A stretch of DNA of 64,000 nt from JAGWJU01 sp035533295 (lineage in GTDB: Bacteria > Elusimicrobiota > Elusimicrobia > UBA1565 > UBA9628): contig DATLUA010000046.1 in NCBI GenBank assembly GCA_035533295.1, positions 1 to 64,000 on the forward strand, in the 5' to 3' direction. The translations under genes were made by a program, and so were the position numbers. Below are positions 1 through 7,510 of this stretch, one piece after another (positions within the stretch are counted from its first letter, which is position 1; the number at the start of each line of letters is the position of its first letter). The notes beneath the pieces were generated by a model. That model had not been told where the DNA came from. It ran no database searches and worked only from the letters and a program-made list of their open reading frames with translations.

Positions 1-86
1 CCTTTGATCGCCGCCAGCGCCACCCGCGCTTTCAAATCCGCTCCGTGCTTCCTTCGCTTGCCGTTCATCTTCTTTTTCCTTCCCAT
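1..86 (-). CDS. IS3-family transposase OrfA, N-terminal fragment (continues past the left edge)
   Basis: Reading the minus strand from the ATG at 86 gives MGRKKKMNGKRRKHGADLK and then ARVALAAIKG. This matches the start of the HTH domain of IS3/IS911 OrfA proteins, which bind the element's ends (typical form: K-R-R-x-x-x-x-E/D-F-K-A-x-V-A-L-E-A). A second in-frame ATG at 68 could also be the start. Only 28 codons lie in the window. OrfB, which would carry the DDE catalytic domain, should lie beyond the edge. Confidence 0.72.
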   Translation of the reverse strand, partial: MGRKKKMNGKRRKHGADLKARVALAAIK

Positions 87-137
87 TGAAGGTCATTTTA
101 CTACCTTAGCACGTGGTCGGATTTTTGGGGAGCCCTA
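1..137 (-). mobile_element. End of an IS3-family insertion sequence, running off the left edge
   Basis: On the minus strand the sequence goes from a broken methyltransferase gene straight into GGCTCCCCAAAAATCCGACC and then an orfA-type transposase start. A terminal repeat containing CCCCAAAAATC followed by a short leader and orfA is the usual layout of IS3-family ends. The outer boundary is set by the point where methyltransferase homology stops, about base 134-138. The other end and any target duplication lie outside the window. Confidence 0.7.
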
Positions 138-578
138 TAGACGCCATGACACGGCATAGCCAAGAGTTTGAAGAGTAAAGAGCAGTTCGGCGAAATCCTT
201 GCCGTTATTTGAGTTCAGCAGCCCATGCACATTTTCCATGACGATTACTCTTGGCTTTTTCTTCTGCGCCAGAGCGGCAAGTCTGAAAAACAGGCCGGAA
301 CGAGAGCCATTTAATCCATGCCGGGCCAGAGATCCTCTAGCAACGGAGAGGTCTTGGCACGGAAAACCACCGCACCAGATTTCAGCATCTGGAATCGCCT
401 TTGCTTCAATCGTGGAAATATCCTCAGCGAACGAGACCTTCGGCCAATGACGCTTCAGTACGGTCCCGCAGAACTTTTGGATCTCGCATTGAAAGACAAC
501 TTCGAATCCGGCCTCCTCAAAACCAAGTTCGAATCCTCCGATTCCTGCGAAGAACGACGCTGCTCTAATTTTTTTCAT
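135..578 (-). pseudogene. Dcm-type DNA (cytosine-5) methyltransferase, truncated by the IS3 end
   Basis: The 147-residue product starts as a C5 methyltransferase. Motif I, which binds S-adenosylmethionine, is FAGIGGFELGFEEAGF. Motif IV is GGFPCQDLS with the catalytic Cys. Motif VI is ENVHG. The reading ends at GYAVSWRL followed by a stop formed at the IS junction. In intact relatives this point is followed by the QRR motif VIII, the target-recognition domain and motifs IX-X, none of which is present. The gene has a good ribosome site (AGGAGG) overlapping the end of vsr, 7 bases upstream. The remaining protein cannot bind a specific target and should be inactive. The missing 3' half may lie beyond the IS, outside the window. 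Confidence 0.85.
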
Positions 579-585
579 TCGCCTC

Positions 586-993
586 CTAGTTCATCCCAAC
601 CTTTTTCAACAGGTTCTGAACCGTCAGCGATTTGATTTGGCATTCCCATACAGTGACTGGCCGCCACCCAGCCTTTCTGAGGAGGCGCTTAGTTCCCTTA
701 TCTCTAAATACGTTTCTGGCTAGCTTTTTGTTCCAGTAAGCCCTATTGGTCTTCGGCAGTCTTATCGGCTGGCATCCATGCGAGTGCCAGAAGCAGCCAT
801 GCACGAATAAAGCCACATTCTCGTTCAGCAAGATAAAATCGGGAGTACCGGGAAGGCGCTTGTAATGCGAGCTGAAGCGCACTCTGCCGGTTCGAAGCAG
901 ACGGCGAACTGACCTCTCAGGAGTGGTCCCAGTTGACGTATTCGCACGCATCGAACGCCACCTTTGAGCTGGAGTAAGGTTGTCCGTCCTCAT
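586..993 (-). CDS. vsr: Very short patch repair endonuclease Vsr
   Basis: The 135-residue protein matches the Vsr family, which nicks the T strand at T:G mismatches made when Dcm-methylated cytosine deaminates. Visible hallmarks are the N-terminal M-R-A-N-T-S-T-G-T-x-P-E segment, the metal-binding aspartate in LPGTPDFIL and the zinc/active-site block FVHGCFWHSHGC. Length is normal for the family. Its start codon follows immediately after the stop of the HTH gene upstream, and the broken dcm gene lies 7 bases downstream, so the three form an operon. The gene looks intact although its partner methyltransferase is interrupted. Confidence 0.9.
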   Translation of the reverse strand: MRTDNLTPAQRWRSMRANTSTGTTPERSVRRLLRTGRVRFSSHYKRLPGTPDFILLNENVALFVHGCFWHSHGCQPIRLPKTNRAYWNKKLARNVFRDKGTKRLLRKAGWRPVTVWECQIKSLTVQNLLKKVGMN

Positions 994-1377
994 CTAATTT
1001 CCCGCTCCCACTAGAACGGCAACCTCCGATTCGGCCTGTATCGGAGTGCTTCTCACGGGCGGCACTGGCATCGCTACCTGTTGGGAAATCTCCAGTTGAA
1101 GTCGTTTCGGTGGCCTCCCGGGTATCGGCCGCGTCATCAACCCTGGAAGGCCTTCCCGAACGAAGCGGTAGCGCCAGAGTTTGACCGTATTGCGGCTGAT
1201 CCCCAATTGCTTGGCGATCATATAGTTGGTCTGGCCGTTCGCAGCGCTCATGATCACATCCACCCTGATCATAAGCCGCCGGGAGAACCCCGTGCTAAGC
1301 GTGCTCTTATGCCACTTGCCCAGCAACCGCCTCTGCGGCATGGTCAATTTGATTGGGACAGATTGGCGTCTCGGCAT
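994..1377 (-). CDS. HTH protein resembling the N-terminus of an IS630-type transposase
   Basis: Residues about 30-92 look like the helix-turn-helix leader of IS630-family transposases (SRRLMIRVDVIMSAANGQTN, then IAKQLGISRNTVKLWRYRF and GRPPKR). Residues after about 95 are unrelated and the protein stops at 127, so there is no DDE catalytic domain. The stop codon touches the vsr start codon, and an extended -10 box sits just upstream, as for a real first gene of an operon. It may be a domesticated DNA-binding regulator of the vsr-dcm genes, or simply a transposase remnant. The sequence alone does not decide. Confidence 0.55.
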   Translation of the reverse strand: MPRRQSVPIKLTMPQRRLLGKWHKSTLSTGFSRRLMIRVDVIMSAANGQTNYMIAKQLGISRNTVKLWRYRFVREGLPGLMTRPIPGRPPKRLQLEISQQVAMPVPPVRSTPIQAESEVAVLVGAGN

Positions 1378-1386
1378 CGCGCGCAG

Positions 1387-1395
1387 ATTCTACCA
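1387..1395 (-). promoter_or_regulatory. Extended -10 promoter element of the HTH-vsr-dcm operon
   Basis: The minus strand reads TGGTAGAAT, an extended -10 (TGn plus TAGAAT), ending 9 bases before the ATG at 1377. Transcription would start within about two bases of the start codon. No clear -35 box is seen. Confidence 0.45.
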
Positions 1396-1459
1396 TATGG
1401 TCAGATATTTTGGACACTCTCTGGCAAGCGCAAGGGATCCGCGCGAAGGCCGATGTTCC

Positions 1460-1489
1460 TTGAATTCTCCGCCTCCGGCGAAGTATACT
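1460..1489 (+). promoter_or_regulatory. Sigma70-type promoter of the Sel1/PilP-like gene
   Basis: TTGAAT (1460-1465) and TATACT (1484-1489) are separated by 18 bases. The expected start of transcription is about 1496, giving a leader of only a few bases before the ATG at 1500. Confidence 0.5.
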
Positions 1490-1499
1490 TCTCTTGGCC

Positions 1500-2195
1500 A
1501 TGAGAATTGCTTCCCTGTTATTGGTGGCGGCGTGCGCGGTGTTTTGCGCGGCCGGCCAGCCGGCGTCGCCCGCGGACGTGGCATTGGCGGCCTTCAATCA
1601 GAAAAATTACTCACTGGCCGCGCAAATATTCAAGCAGGCCGCCTCGGCGGCCAATCCCACGGCGGAACTCATGCTGGGCTACCTCTACGAAAACGGCTAT
1701 GGCGTGGCCAAGGACCAAACCCAGGCGAGCCAATGGTACGCCCTGGCCCTGACCAAGATGGATGACATCGCGCGCGACGCTCCCTCGGCCCGGGATGAGG
1801 CTTTTTTGCGCGGCATCATGCTCAAGGCGAAGGATTTCGTCTCGGCCCATAGGGCGAATCAGCAGCAGACTTCCGTTTCCAGCGTCTACACCGGGGACCA
1901 ATACCGCGATCCGTTCGCTCCCCTGGGGACCAAGCCGAATAAAAAATTCACGAACGCGGACTTTAATATCCACCATTTGGCCCTGCGCGGCATCATGGAC
2001 GACGGCCATTCGGGCTACGCCCTTTTCACGGATACGGCCTACGGGGTGAGCTTCGTTTTAAAGCGCGGCCGCCTTTACGACGCGCGCGGCCATGAGATGC
2101 CCGGAGTCTGGGGCACCATCAATATTAGGGCGAAGACCGCGGAATTGGCGACCAGCGACGAGGACGTGCAGCCTTTTCGCCTGGGCGGCCGATAG
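1500..2195 (+). CDS. Secreted Sel1-repeat protein with a PilP-like C-terminal region
   Basis: The start is taken as the ATG at 1500; a TTG two codons upstream is in frame. Residues 1-20 are a signal peptide. Residues about 30-85 contain a Sel1-type repeat (AELMLGYLYENGYGVAKD, then ASQWYALAL). The last 90 residues begin with YRDPFAPLG and contain LALRGIMDDG, VLKRGRLYD and DVQPFRLG. This pattern recalls PilP and related pilus inner-membrane lipoproteins (a D-P-F motif followed by L-x-G-I and a late D-x-V-x-x-F), but the match is by eye only. A role in pilus or envelope assembly is an inference. The DoxX gene follows 3 bases later. Confidence 0.6.
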   Translation: MRIASLLLVAACAVFCAAGQPASPADVALAAFNQKNYSLAAQIFKQAASAANPTAELMLGYLYENGYGVAKDQTQASQWYALALTKMDDIARDAPSARDEAFLRGIMLKAKDFVSAHRANQQQTSVSSVYTGDQYRDPFAPLGTKPNKKFTNADFNIHHLALRGIMDDGHSGYALFTDTAYGVSFVLKRGRLYDARGHEMPGVWGTINIRAKTAELATSDEDVQPFRLGGR

Positions 2196-2198
2196 GGC

Positions 2199-2585
2199 TT
2201 GGGCCCGGTGGAGTGGGAAGACATCATCGCCTTGGCCGGCCGCCTTTTGATCGCGGCTTTGTTTTTAGCGTCCGCCTTTGGAAAGATCACGGATTTCTCG
2301 GGAACGGTGTCCTATATGGAAGGCGCGGGAATGTTTTGGGCGCCGTTTTTCTGCGCGGCCGCGGCGGCGGTGGAGGCGGCGTGCGGCGTGGCCCTGGTTC
2401 TGGGCTGCCGGACGCGCTGGGCCGCCGCGACCCTGGCCGTCTACCTCATCCCGGTCACCTGGGTATTCCATGTCTCGCCGCGCATCGAGCTTCTAAAAAA
2501 CCTAGCCATCATGGGAGCCCTGCTTCACGTCGCGGCCCGGGGACCGGGGCGCCTGAGCCTTGACGGCGGAAGCGATGAAGACTGA
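2199..2585 (+). CDS. DoxX-family membrane protein
   Basis: The 128-residue protein has about four hydrophobic segments. It starts with the DoxX signature L-A-G-R-L-L-I-A-A-L-F-L-A-S-A-F-G-K-I-T-D-F, followed by a helix rich in Ala and a conserved V-A-L-V-L-G. DoxX proteins are small inner-membrane proteins of poorly defined, often redox-linked, function. TTG at 2199 and GTG at 2208 are both possible starts. The end overlaps dnaX by 11 bases, so it is translated just ahead of the replication genes. Confidence 0.75.
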   Translation: MGPVEWEDIIALAGRLLIAALFLASAFGKITDFSGTVSYMEGAGMFWAPFFCAAAAAVEAACGVALVLGCRTRWAAATLAVYLIPVTWVFHVSPRIELLKNLAIMGALLHVAARGPGRLSLDGGSDED

Positions 2586-4227
2586 GGGACACAAGCCCTA
2601 CCTGTCCTTGGCGCGGCGCTACCGCCCGCAGACCTTCGACGAGGTCGCCGGCCAGGAGTCTGTCTCCGTCACGCTCAAGAACGCCGTCTCGGCGGGGCGC
2701 ATCGCCCAGGCTTATTTGTTCACCGGCCCCCGCGGCGTGGGCAAGACCACGATGGCGCGCATCCTGGCCAAGGCGCTCAACTGCGCCAAGGGCCCCGCCG
2801 CCGAGCCGTGCGGCCGCTGCGACTCCTGCCGGGAAATCGGCGCGAGCGCGTCCTTGGATGTCTTGGAGATGGACGCGGCCTCGCATACCGGCGTCGACAA
2901 CATCCGCGAGGTCATCATCGACACCGTGTCTTTGGTCCCCAACCGGGACCGGCGCAAGATTTTCATCATCGACGAGGCCCATATGCTCTCCACCGCGGCC
3001 TTCAACGCGCTCTTAAAGACCTTGGAGGAGCCGCCGCCGCACGTCGCCTTCATCCTGGCCACCACCGAGGCCGTGAAGATTCCCGCGACCATCGCGTCGC
3101 GCTGCCAGAGGTTCCGCTTCAGGCCCCTTTCGGCCGAGGCCGTCGCGGCCTACCTGGAGAAGATCGCGCGCGCCGAAAAAATCGCCGTCGAGGCTCCAGC
3201 TTTGGAACTCCTGGCCAAGGCCGCGGACGGTTCTTTGCGCGACGCCCTGAGCCTTTTGGATCAGTGCGGCGCGTCGAACGCGGGCGGGCCCGTGCGCGAG
3301 GCGACGGTGCGGGACATGTTCGGGCTGGTTCCGGAGGAGACGGTTTTGGGCGTGGCGCAGGCCTTGGCGGCCAAGGACGCGCCGGCTTTAGGCGGGTGGC
3401 TGGAAAAAATTTACGGCGAAGGTCTCGACCCCAAGGAGATGCTGCGGGATCTGCGCGCGGCTTTCCAGGAAATCTACATCGACAAGATGGGCGGCGCCGG
3501 GCCGGCCAAGCCCGCGTGGAAAAAAGTCGCCGAGAGCGTCGGCGCCGATGGCGCGGCGTTTTGGCTGCGGCGCATCGCGGCGATTTTCGATTCCATGCGC
3601 TTTGACGAGCAGCCCCGCATGAGCTTGGAAGTGGGGCTCTACGGCGGCCTTGAGGCCGCCGGCGATTTGGCCTCATGGGTCAAGCGCCTGGAGTCCTTGG
3701 AGGCGCGGCTGTCGGGAAGCAGCCCGCCCGCTGCTTCTTCCGCCATTCCGGCGCAAGCCGGAATCCGGACGGACGGAACCCGGCCGACGGATCGCCGGGG
3801 CGACGTAAAGGGTTTGGGTGAGGGCAACGCGTGGCCCAAGATCGTTGCCGCCGTCCGTCGCGAAAAAGAGTCTCTGGCTTCCGTCCTGGAGCGGGCCGCG
3901 GCGTCGCAGGGCTCGGACGGAGCCTGGAAAATTTCTTTCCAGAAGCCGTTTGATTTGGACATGGCGGAAAGAAGCCGAAGCCTCATCGAGGCCAAGGCGG
4001 CCGAAGCCTGCGGGAGGGAAACCCGAGTTTCGATGGCGCTGGGTCCCGCGGCGTCCCAGGGACGCCCGGAAGAGGCCGTGGACAAGGCCGTGCCGGTTTC
4101 GGGGGCGGGCTCAGTTCCCGGCGGAGAATGGCGCGACGTGGCCGACGCGTCGGCGCCGTGCCCGCCGGAGCTGCAAAAGGCGCAGGAAATTCTGGGCGGC
4201 CGCATTAAAGTCAAGAAAAAGCCGTGA
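2575..4227 (+). CDS. dnaX: DNA polymerase III subunit gamma/tau
   Basis: This is the AAA+ clamp-loader subunit of the replicative polymerase. Visible features are Walker A GPRGVGKT (residues 51-58), the four-cysteine zinc module (C70, C79, C82, C85), Walker B IIDEAH (131-136) and the sensor motif S-R-C (175-177). The start is placed at ATG 2575, preceded by GGCGGAAG; a TTG five codons upstream is also open. The linker after about residue 380 is poorly conserved and contains a palindromic repeat read as IPAQAGIR. The stop overlaps the recR start (GTGA). The dnaX-recR pair is a common bacterial neighbourhood. Confidence 0.95.
   Translation: MKTEGHKPYLSLARRYRPQTFDEVAGQESVSVTLKNAVSAGRIAQAYLFTGPRGVGKTTMARILAKALNCAKGPAAEPCGRCDSCREIGASASLDVLEMDAASHTGVDNIREVIIDTVSLVPNRDRRKIFIIDEAHMLSTAAFNALLKTLEEPPPHVAFILATTEAVKIPATIASRCQRFRFRPLSAEAVAAYLEKIARAEKIAVEAPALELLAKAADGSLRDALSLLDQCGASNAGGPVREATVRDMFGLVPEETVLGVAQALAAKDAPALGGWLEKIYGEGLDPKEMLRDLRAAFQEIYIDKMGGAGPAKPAWKKVAESVGADGAAFWLRRIAAIFDSMRFDEQPRMSLEVGLYGGLEAAGDLASWVKRLESLEARLSGSSPPAASSAIPAQAGIRTDGTRPTDRRGDVKGLGEGNAWPKIVAAVRREKESLASVLERAAASQGSDGAWKISFQKPFDLDMAERSRSLIEAKAAEACGRETRVSMALGPAASQGRPEEAVDKAVPVSGAGSVPGGEWRDVADASAPCPPELQKAQEILGGRIKVKKKP
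3740..3768. repeat. REP-like palindrome inserted in the dnaX linker
   Basis: The stretch contains ATTCCGGC, a short spacer and GCCGGAAT, followed by CCGG. It is read in frame as the peptide IPAQAGIR. Palindromes of the form ATTCCxGCGxAxGCxGGAAT are dispersed repeats in many GC-rich genomes and give PAQAGI peptides when they land in genes. No second copy was noticed in this window. Confidence 0.55.
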
Positions 4228-4835
4228 AAAGCCTCAATCGGCTCATCGCCAGCCTCAAAAGACTCCCCGGCATCGGTCCCAAGCAGGCCGAGCGGCTGGC
4301 TCTCTATTTGCTGCGCGCTCCGGATTACGAAGCGGAAAATTTCATCGCGGCGCTCAAGGAAGCCAAGGCCTCCGTCAAGTTCTGCCGGGAGTGCTGGGAT
4401 TTTTCTGAAAGCGACACGTGCCGGCGCTGCGCGGACGAGAGCCGCGACAGGAGCTTGATTTGCGTGGTCGAGGAGCCGCAGGACGTTCTGGCCATCGATA
4501 AATCAGGCTACCGCGGGCTCTACCACGTGCTGCACGGCGCACTTTCTCCCCTGGACGGCATCGGACCCGAGCGGCTGCGCATCGGCGAGCTTCTGCAGAG
4601 GCTTAAGAGCCGCGCGGCCGATAAGACCGAGGTGATTTTGGCCACTGACCCGGACGCCGAGGGGGAGACCACGGCTCTCTACATCGCGACCCAGATGAAA
4701 TCCCTGCCGCACATAAAGGTCAGCCGCATAGGACACGGCGTGCCGATGGGCGGGGACTTGGACTATCTCGACGAAGGAACTTTGTCGCACGCCCTGGCCG
4801 GACGCAGGGAAATGGACTCTGGAGGAGCCCGGTGA
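4224..4835 (+). CDS. recR: Recombination mediator RecR
   Basis: The protein is 203 residues, the usual length. It has the helix-hairpin-helix LPGIGPKQAERLALYLL, a four-cysteine zinc finger (C54, C57, C66, C69) and a Toprim domain starting at ICVVEEPQDVLAID with the ATDPDAEGE segment. RecR works with RecO (and RecF) to load RecA on gapped DNA. It starts with GTG overlapping the dnaX stop and ends overlapping the next GTG, so translation is coupled on both sides. Confidence 0.95.
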   Translation: MKSLNRLIASLKRLPGIGPKQAERLALYLLRAPDYEAENFIAALKEAKASVKFCRECWDFSESDTCRRCADESRDRSLICVVEEPQDVLAIDKSGYRGLYHVLHGALSPLDGIGPERLRIGELLQRLKSRAADKTEVILATDPDAEGETTALYIATQMKSLPHIKVSRIGHGVPMGGDLDYLDEGTLSHALAGRREMDSGGAR

Positions 4836-6250
4836 AATTCGAAAGCATCCTGGAAACCGTCGGCAACACGCCGCTCATTCGCTTGAACCGCATGGCCGAG
4901 GGGCTCAAGCCCAAAATCTACGTCAAAGCGGAGTTTTTCAACCCCGGCGGCTCGGTCAAGGATCGCATCGGGGTTTCCATGATCGACGAGGCCGAGCGCC
5001 GCGGGCTCTTGAAGCCCGGCGGCACCATCGTCGAGGGGACCTCGGGAAACACCGGCATAGGCCTGGCCCTGGTGGCGGCTCTGCGCGGCTACAAGCTTAT
5101 TTTCACCATCACCGACAAGCAGTCACGCGAGAAGATTAATTTTTTAAAGGCCTTGGGCGCCGAGGTCGTGGTCTGTCCGACCAACGTCGAGCCCGAGGAT
5201 CCGCGCAGCTACTATTCCATCGCGAAAAAAATGGCCGCGGAAATTCCCAACGCTTTTTATCCCAACCAATACGACAACCCGCACAATCCTGAGGCCCATT
5301 ACCGGACGACCGGCCCCGAGATTTGGCGGGACACCGAAGGGAAGATCACGCATTTCGTGGCGGGAATGGGCACGGGGGGGACGATTTCCGGCATCGGCCG
5401 CTATCTCAAGGAGATGAACCCCAGGATTAAGATTATCGGAGCCGATCCCATCGGCTCCCTGTATTACGAGAAGTTTCATCATAACCGTGTGGGCGAGGCC
5501 AAGCCCTACGTGGTCGAAGGCATCGGCGAGGACATCTTCCCATCGACCATGCATTTCAAGGTCTTGGACGACGTCATCCGCGTCGCGGACAAGGACAGCT
5601 TCCTCGCAACGCGGGACTTGGCGCGGATGGAGGGGCTTTTCGCCGGCGGATCCAGCGGCTCCGCGGTCTGGGCCGGCCTCCAGGCGGCCAAAAAACTTTC
5701 TTCGCGGGACTTGATGGTCATCCTGCTGCCGGACACGGGCATGCGCTATCTGTCCAAGATTTACAACGAGGAGTGGATGCGGGAAAACCGCTACGTCGAG
5801 GACGAAACGGGATTGAACGCGCAGGACGTCCTGCGCGCCAAGGCCCGCCGGTCCAAGCCGCGCGGCCTCGCCTTCGCCCGGCCGAAGGAGACCTTGTTCG
5901 AGGCCTTAAAGCTCATGCGCAAGCGGGATATTTCTCAACTGCCGATTCTGGAGGGCAAGAAAATCGCCGGCGCCGTTTTCGAGGACGACGTCTTGAGCCT
6001 GATGATCAAGGGACGCGACATCAAGAAGATGATCGCGCGCGAGGCCATGACGGCGCCGCTGCCGGTCGTGGCGCCCAGCGCGCGCATCGAGGCGGTGCTG
6101 AGCTTGATGGGCGCCCAGCGCCAAGCGGTCTTGGTCGAGCTGCGCCGGGGCGTTTATGATATCATCACGAAATACGACGTGCTGAGCTCCGTTTCCGATT
6201 TCGCGGCGCGCGGCGGCGCCTTCAACCGCCGCATGGGAGGCGGTTCATGA
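4832..6250 (+). CDS. Cystathionine beta-synthase with C-terminal CBS domains
   Basis: The N-terminal 340 residues are a PLP fold-type II enzyme: the Schiff-base lysine is K43 in NPGGSVKDR, the substrate loop is SGNTG (71-75), and GGSSGSA binds the cofactor phosphate. Residues about 350-465 form a CBS-domain pair, a regulatory module. Enzymes of this layout condense serine and homocysteine to cystathionine, though cysteine synthases share the core. A cystathionine gamma-lyase gene two positions downstream favours the reverse transsulfuration role. No haem-binding N-terminus is present. A ribosome site GGAGGA precedes the GTG, which overlaps the recR stop. Confidence 0.88.
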   Translation: MKFESILETVGNTPLIRLNRMAEGLKPKIYVKAEFFNPGGSVKDRIGVSMIDEAERRGLLKPGGTIVEGTSGNTGIGLALVAALRGYKLIFTITDKQSREKINFLKALGAEVVVCPTNVEPEDPRSYYSIAKKMAAEIPNAFYPNQYDNPHNPEAHYRTTGPEIWRDTEGKITHFVAGMGTGGTISGIGRYLKEMNPRIKIIGADPIGSLYYEKFHHNRVGEAKPYVVEGIGEDIFPSTMHFKVLDDVIRVADKDSFLATRDLARMEGLFAGGSSGSAVWAGLQAAKKLSSRDLMVILLPDTGMRYLSKIYNEEWMRENRYVEDETGLNAQDVLRAKARRSKPRGLAFARPKETLFEALKLMRKRDISQLPILEGKKIAGAVFEDDVLSLMIKGRDIKKMIAREAMTAPLPVVAPSARIEAVLSLMGAQRQAVLVELRRGVYDIITKYDVLSSVSDFAARGGAFNRRMGGGS

Positions 6251-7503
6251 TTCGAACTCTGGCCTTGTCGGCTTTTTTGACGGCGGGTTCCGCTTTTGCT
6301 CAAGCTCCTTTTTCCGCGCCGCAAACGGCCGCGCCGGCCCCTGTCGCGGGGCAAGGTCTAGCCGCCGCGGGCAGTTCCGTTTCCGCAGCCGAGCCTAGTT
6401 CCGCGGATTTGGCGGCGCAGTCGGCTCCGGCCGCCGCGCAGGCGCCTTCGCCTTCGTTGTCATGGACCCGGCGCTGGAGCTTTCTTCAGGACGCGGCCAA
6501 AAACGGCGATTATGCCGGGGCCGAATCCGAAATGGTCGACGACTTGAATCTTCTGGCGTCCCAAAACCCGGATAATGCGGACGCGCCCCAGGCCCGGTTT
6601 TTAGCGGCGTCTTTGGAGGAGCGGGAGGGGCTTCACGATCAGGCGATGGTCGACCTCCTTCATCTGCTCTACGAATTTCCCAACGCGGATGTTTCCCTGC
6701 AGGCGCAGTCCATGTTCCAGGATATCGCCAAGAAACGCCTGCCGGGCCGCTACAAGGCCGCGATTGCGAGCGCGGCGCAGGCGCCCTCGGAGGCGTCCGT
6801 CTCCAAACGTCTGGCGGCGCTCGTTCACCTCCTAGTTCAGGATTTCGGGGCGGAACTCTACGGCGCCACCCGCTCGGAAATCCGCGGCTTCATGGCGCGG
6901 TTCCCGGATTATTCGGGAATGGACCAAGTGCAATGGGATTTGTCGCTCTTGGACCAATCCGCGGGCAACAACCGCGGCGCGCTCCTGGGGGCCCAGGAGT
7001 TTCTCGCGCTTTACCCGCAAAGCGCGCTAGCCGAGAAGGTTCAGTTCGCCCTAGGCTCCCTCTACGCCCAGTTGGGTCTCTACCAGAAGGCGGTCGGCGC
7101 CTACCAGTCGTTCACCGCGGATTATCCGCAGAGCCCCGACTCCGTCTCCGCCTTGTCGCAAATCGCGGCGATATTCGCCCAGCACCTGGATCAGTACGGC
7201 ATGGCGGTCAAGACCGACGAGATGATCGTCTCCCAGGTCTCCCAAGGCCGTCCGGCCGCCGAAGCGCTCTACCAAGAGGCGGGCCTTTACGATTGCCGCT
7301 TCCTGTTTTTCAGCTGCAAGCTCGACGATCCGGCGAAGGCGCTGTCCGTCTACCAGCGCATCGTGGACTCGGGAAACTTGGATTTTCTCGATAGGAAGGA
7401 AGCGGAGAGAGTGAGGAGCCGCATCAATTCCCTGACCGCGAAACAGGCCAAGGAGCAGGCCGAGGCGCAGCAGGCCGCCCAACCCGCGGCCGGGAGCCGG
7501 TAA
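6247..7503 (+). CDS. Periplasmic TPR-like protein
   Basis: The 418-residue product has a signal peptide ending near SAFA (residues 1-19), an Ala/Pro-rich low-complexity stretch to about 75, then helical repeats. The clearest TPR-like units lie around residues 255-330, with the pattern A-x-F-A-L-G-x-L-Y-A-Q-L-G-x-Y-x-K-A-V. The C-terminus is Gln/Ala-rich. No enzyme motif is seen. It probably acts as a scaffold in the periplasm; its partner is unknown. It overlaps the upstream gene by ATGA and is followed 7 bases later by the lyase gene. Its place between two transsulfuration genes may be only operonic. Confidence 0.7.
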   Translation: MIRTLALSAFLTAGSAFAQAPFSAPQTAAPAPVAGQGLAAAGSSVSAAEPSSADLAAQSAPAAAQAPSPSLSWTRRWSFLQDAAKNGDYAGAESEMVDDLNLLASQNPDNADAPQARFLAASLEEREGLHDQAMVDLLHLLYEFPNADVSLQAQSMFQDIAKKRLPGRYKAAIASAAQAPSEASVSKRLAALVHLLVQDFGAELYGATRSEIRGFMARFPDYSGMDQVQWDLSLLDQSAGNNRGALLGAQEFLALYPQSALAEKVQFALGSLYAQLGLYQKAVGAYQSFTADYPQSPDSVSALSQIAAIFAQHLDQYGMAVKTDEMIVSQVSQGRPAAEALYQEAGLYDCRFLFFSCKLDDPAKALSVYQRIVDSGNLDFLDRKEAERVRSRINSLTAKQAKEQAEAQQAAQPAAGSR

Positions 7504-7510
7504 GGAAATG

